This document shows positions 5,767 to 6,387 of a DNA stretch of 6,387 nucleotides, in pieces (position 1 is the stretch's first letter; each line of letters opens with the position of its first letter). The notes under the pieces were generated by a model. That model did not search any database and was not told where the DNA came from. It worked only from the letters and a program-made list of their open reading frames with translations. This DNA is from Pseudomonadota bacterium. Lineage in GTDB: Bacteria > Pseudomonadota > Alphaproteobacteria > Rhizobiales > Methylopilaceae. Where the stretch lies: contig JAEWEX010000527.1 of NCBI GenBank assembly GCA_023389135.1, positions 1 to 6,387 on the forward strand. Reading direction: 5' to 3'. Both the position numbers and the translations under genes were made by a program.

Positions 5767-6003
5767 CTACTCGAAGATCGGCTCGACCTTGCTGGCGGAC
5801 TTCACGAACCACACCAGCGCCCACGCGGCCGGGATCAGGCAGGCGACCTCCAGCACGTAGCCGCCGATCTCGCCGATGCCGAGAATGCCGGCGACCGCCC
5901 ATCCGGCGGCGATGGCCGCCACGAATGTCTGGGTGCCGATCAGGATCGCGGCGCAGCCGACCGTAATCGCGTTGGACCAGTTGATGCGGCGGGCGGCGGG
6001 CAT
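5767..6003 (-). CDS. Small conserved-looking membrane protein, unknown function
   Basis: A 78-residue protein with a short basic N-terminus (R5, R6) and two hydrophobic helices. The first is near residues 12-42, with a possible glycine-rich kink, and the second near 48-67. The C-terminal tail K-S-A-S-K-V-E-P-I-F-E is charged. The basic N-terminus and overall shape fit an inner-membrane protein with both ends probably in the cytoplasm. I recognise no functional family, although short proteins ending in a similar V-E-P-I-F-E are familiar from Rhizobiales genomes. The ATG at 6003 has GAGGA seven bases upstream. It is divergent from the gamma-glutamyltransferase gene and separated from the ornithine decarboxylase gene by a long leader, so it is probably its own transcription unit. 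Confidence 0.8.
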   Translation of the reverse strand: MPAARRINWSNAITVGCAAILIGTQTFVAAIAAGWAVAGILGIGEIGGYVLEVACLIPAAWALVWFVKSASKVEPIFE

Positions 6004-6013
6004 GGCGAAATCC

Positions 6014-6058
6014 TCACGTATCGGGACGTGATCTAGCGCATCGCGGCGCGTCTGGTAA
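6014..6058 (-). promoter_or_regulatory. Weak candidate promoter and inverted repeat before the small membrane protein gene
   Basis: TTACCA (6058-6053), 17 bases and TAGATC (6035-6030) give four-of-six matches to each sigma-70 box. Just downstream TCACGT, six bases, ACGTGA (6014-6031) form a perfect inverted repeat that ends at the Shine-Dalgarno sequence. It could be an operator or a 5' UTR stem. Confidence 0.25.
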
Positions 6059-6116
6059 GACCCGTGCGGCGAGCCGCCGCCGGCGGCCGGCGGCCGGGGA
6101 CCGGGAAGGCGCGATC

Positions 6117-6387
6117 ATGATCGATGCGGGCGAGTTCGAGCGCGGGGCGGTGTCCGACGGCGGCGTCGTCACGGCGCCGCATCGCGACGCGGCGGCGGCC
6201 GGCCGGGCGATCCTGGCGGAGGGCGGCAACGCGGTCGAGGCCATGCTCGCCATGGCGGCCACCATCGCCGTGGTCTACCCGCACATGAACGCCATCGGCG
6301 GCGACGGCTTCTGGCTGATCCGGCCGCCCGGGGGGCGGGGCGGTGGCCGGGGCGGGCCGCGCGTGGTGGAGGCCTGCGGCCCCGCCG
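6117..6387 (+). CDS. Gamma-glutamyltransferase family protein, N-terminal part (runs off the window)
   Basis: The first 90 residues of a gamma-glutamyltransferase-like Ntn hydrolase are visible. After a short N-terminus come V-V-T-A-P-H-R-D-A-A (17-26), A-I-L-A-E-G-G-N-A-V-E-A (31-42) and the family hallmark M-N-A-I-G-G-D-G-F-W-L (58-68), all in the expected order. The family cleaves itself at a conserved Thr and transfers or hydrolyses gamma-glutamyl groups, for example from glutathione. The catalytic Thr lies beyond the window edge, so activity cannot be judged. There is no signal peptide at this start, unlike periplasmic E. coli Ggt, which suggests the cytoplasmic subgroup. The ATG at 6117 has GGAAGG seven bases upstream. 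A Gly/Arg-rich stretch (72-84) follows the hallmark and looks longer than in relatives I remember. Confidence 0.88.
   Translation, partial: MIDAGEFERGAVSDGGVVTAPHRDAAAAGRAILAEGGNAVEAMLAMAATIAVVYPHMNAIGGDGFWLIRPPGGRGGGRGGPRVVEACGPA

Noticed and set aside
6073..6098. A GCC/GGC-rich self-complementary stretch upstream of the gamma-glutamyltransferase gene.
   Set aside because: Simple GCC repeats pair with themselves in many registers. There is no unique stem and no clear link to promoter boxes.

Overview
The window is very GC-rich and almost fully coding. It looks like a chromosomal segment of an alphaproteobacterium of the Rhizobiales/Hyphomicrobiales type. This rests on the homospermidine synthase, which closely resembles the Blastochloris viridis enzyme as I remember it, on the ornithine decarboxylase with a long structured leader, and on the low-AT coding style. 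No search was run, so genus-level placement is not possible.

Layout, from right to left because nearly everything is on the minus strand. A gamma-glutamyltransferase-like gene starts at 6117 on the plus strand and leaves the window. Divergent from it is a small two-helix membrane protein (5767-6003). A gap of about 540 nt (5230-5766) holds no convincing protein gene. It carries a candidate promoter and a heavily folded leader RNA for the next gene. Ornithine decarboxylase (4099-5229) is followed 11 nt later by a GNAT acetyltransferase (3566-4087). After a perfect 12-bp inverted repeat come a ParD-type antitoxin (3214-3501) and a shortened ParE-like toxin remnant (3002-3217). Then come homospermidine synthase (1494-2924), a WD40-repeat protein (383-1399) and the N-terminal part of a renalase-like FAD oxidoreductase (1-333).

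The core is a two-step polyamine pathway. Ornithine decarboxylase makes putrescine, and homospermidine synthase joins two putrescine-derived units into sym-homospermidine with NAD as a hydride carrier. The toxin-antitoxin pair lies between the two enzymes, which suggests an insertion into an older polyamine locus. The WD40 and FAD genes have no obvious link to polyamines and may form their own small unit.

The most interesting non-coding part is the leader of ornithine decarboxylase. It has several stem-loops, a U-tract that could act as an attenuator, a hairpin covering the ribosome binding site, and a 17-codon ORF overlapping the enzyme's start codon. This fits the 'speF' cis-regulatory motif described upstream of alphaproteobacterial ornithine decarboxylase genes. 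I found no tRNA, rRNA, CRISPR array or insertion sequence.
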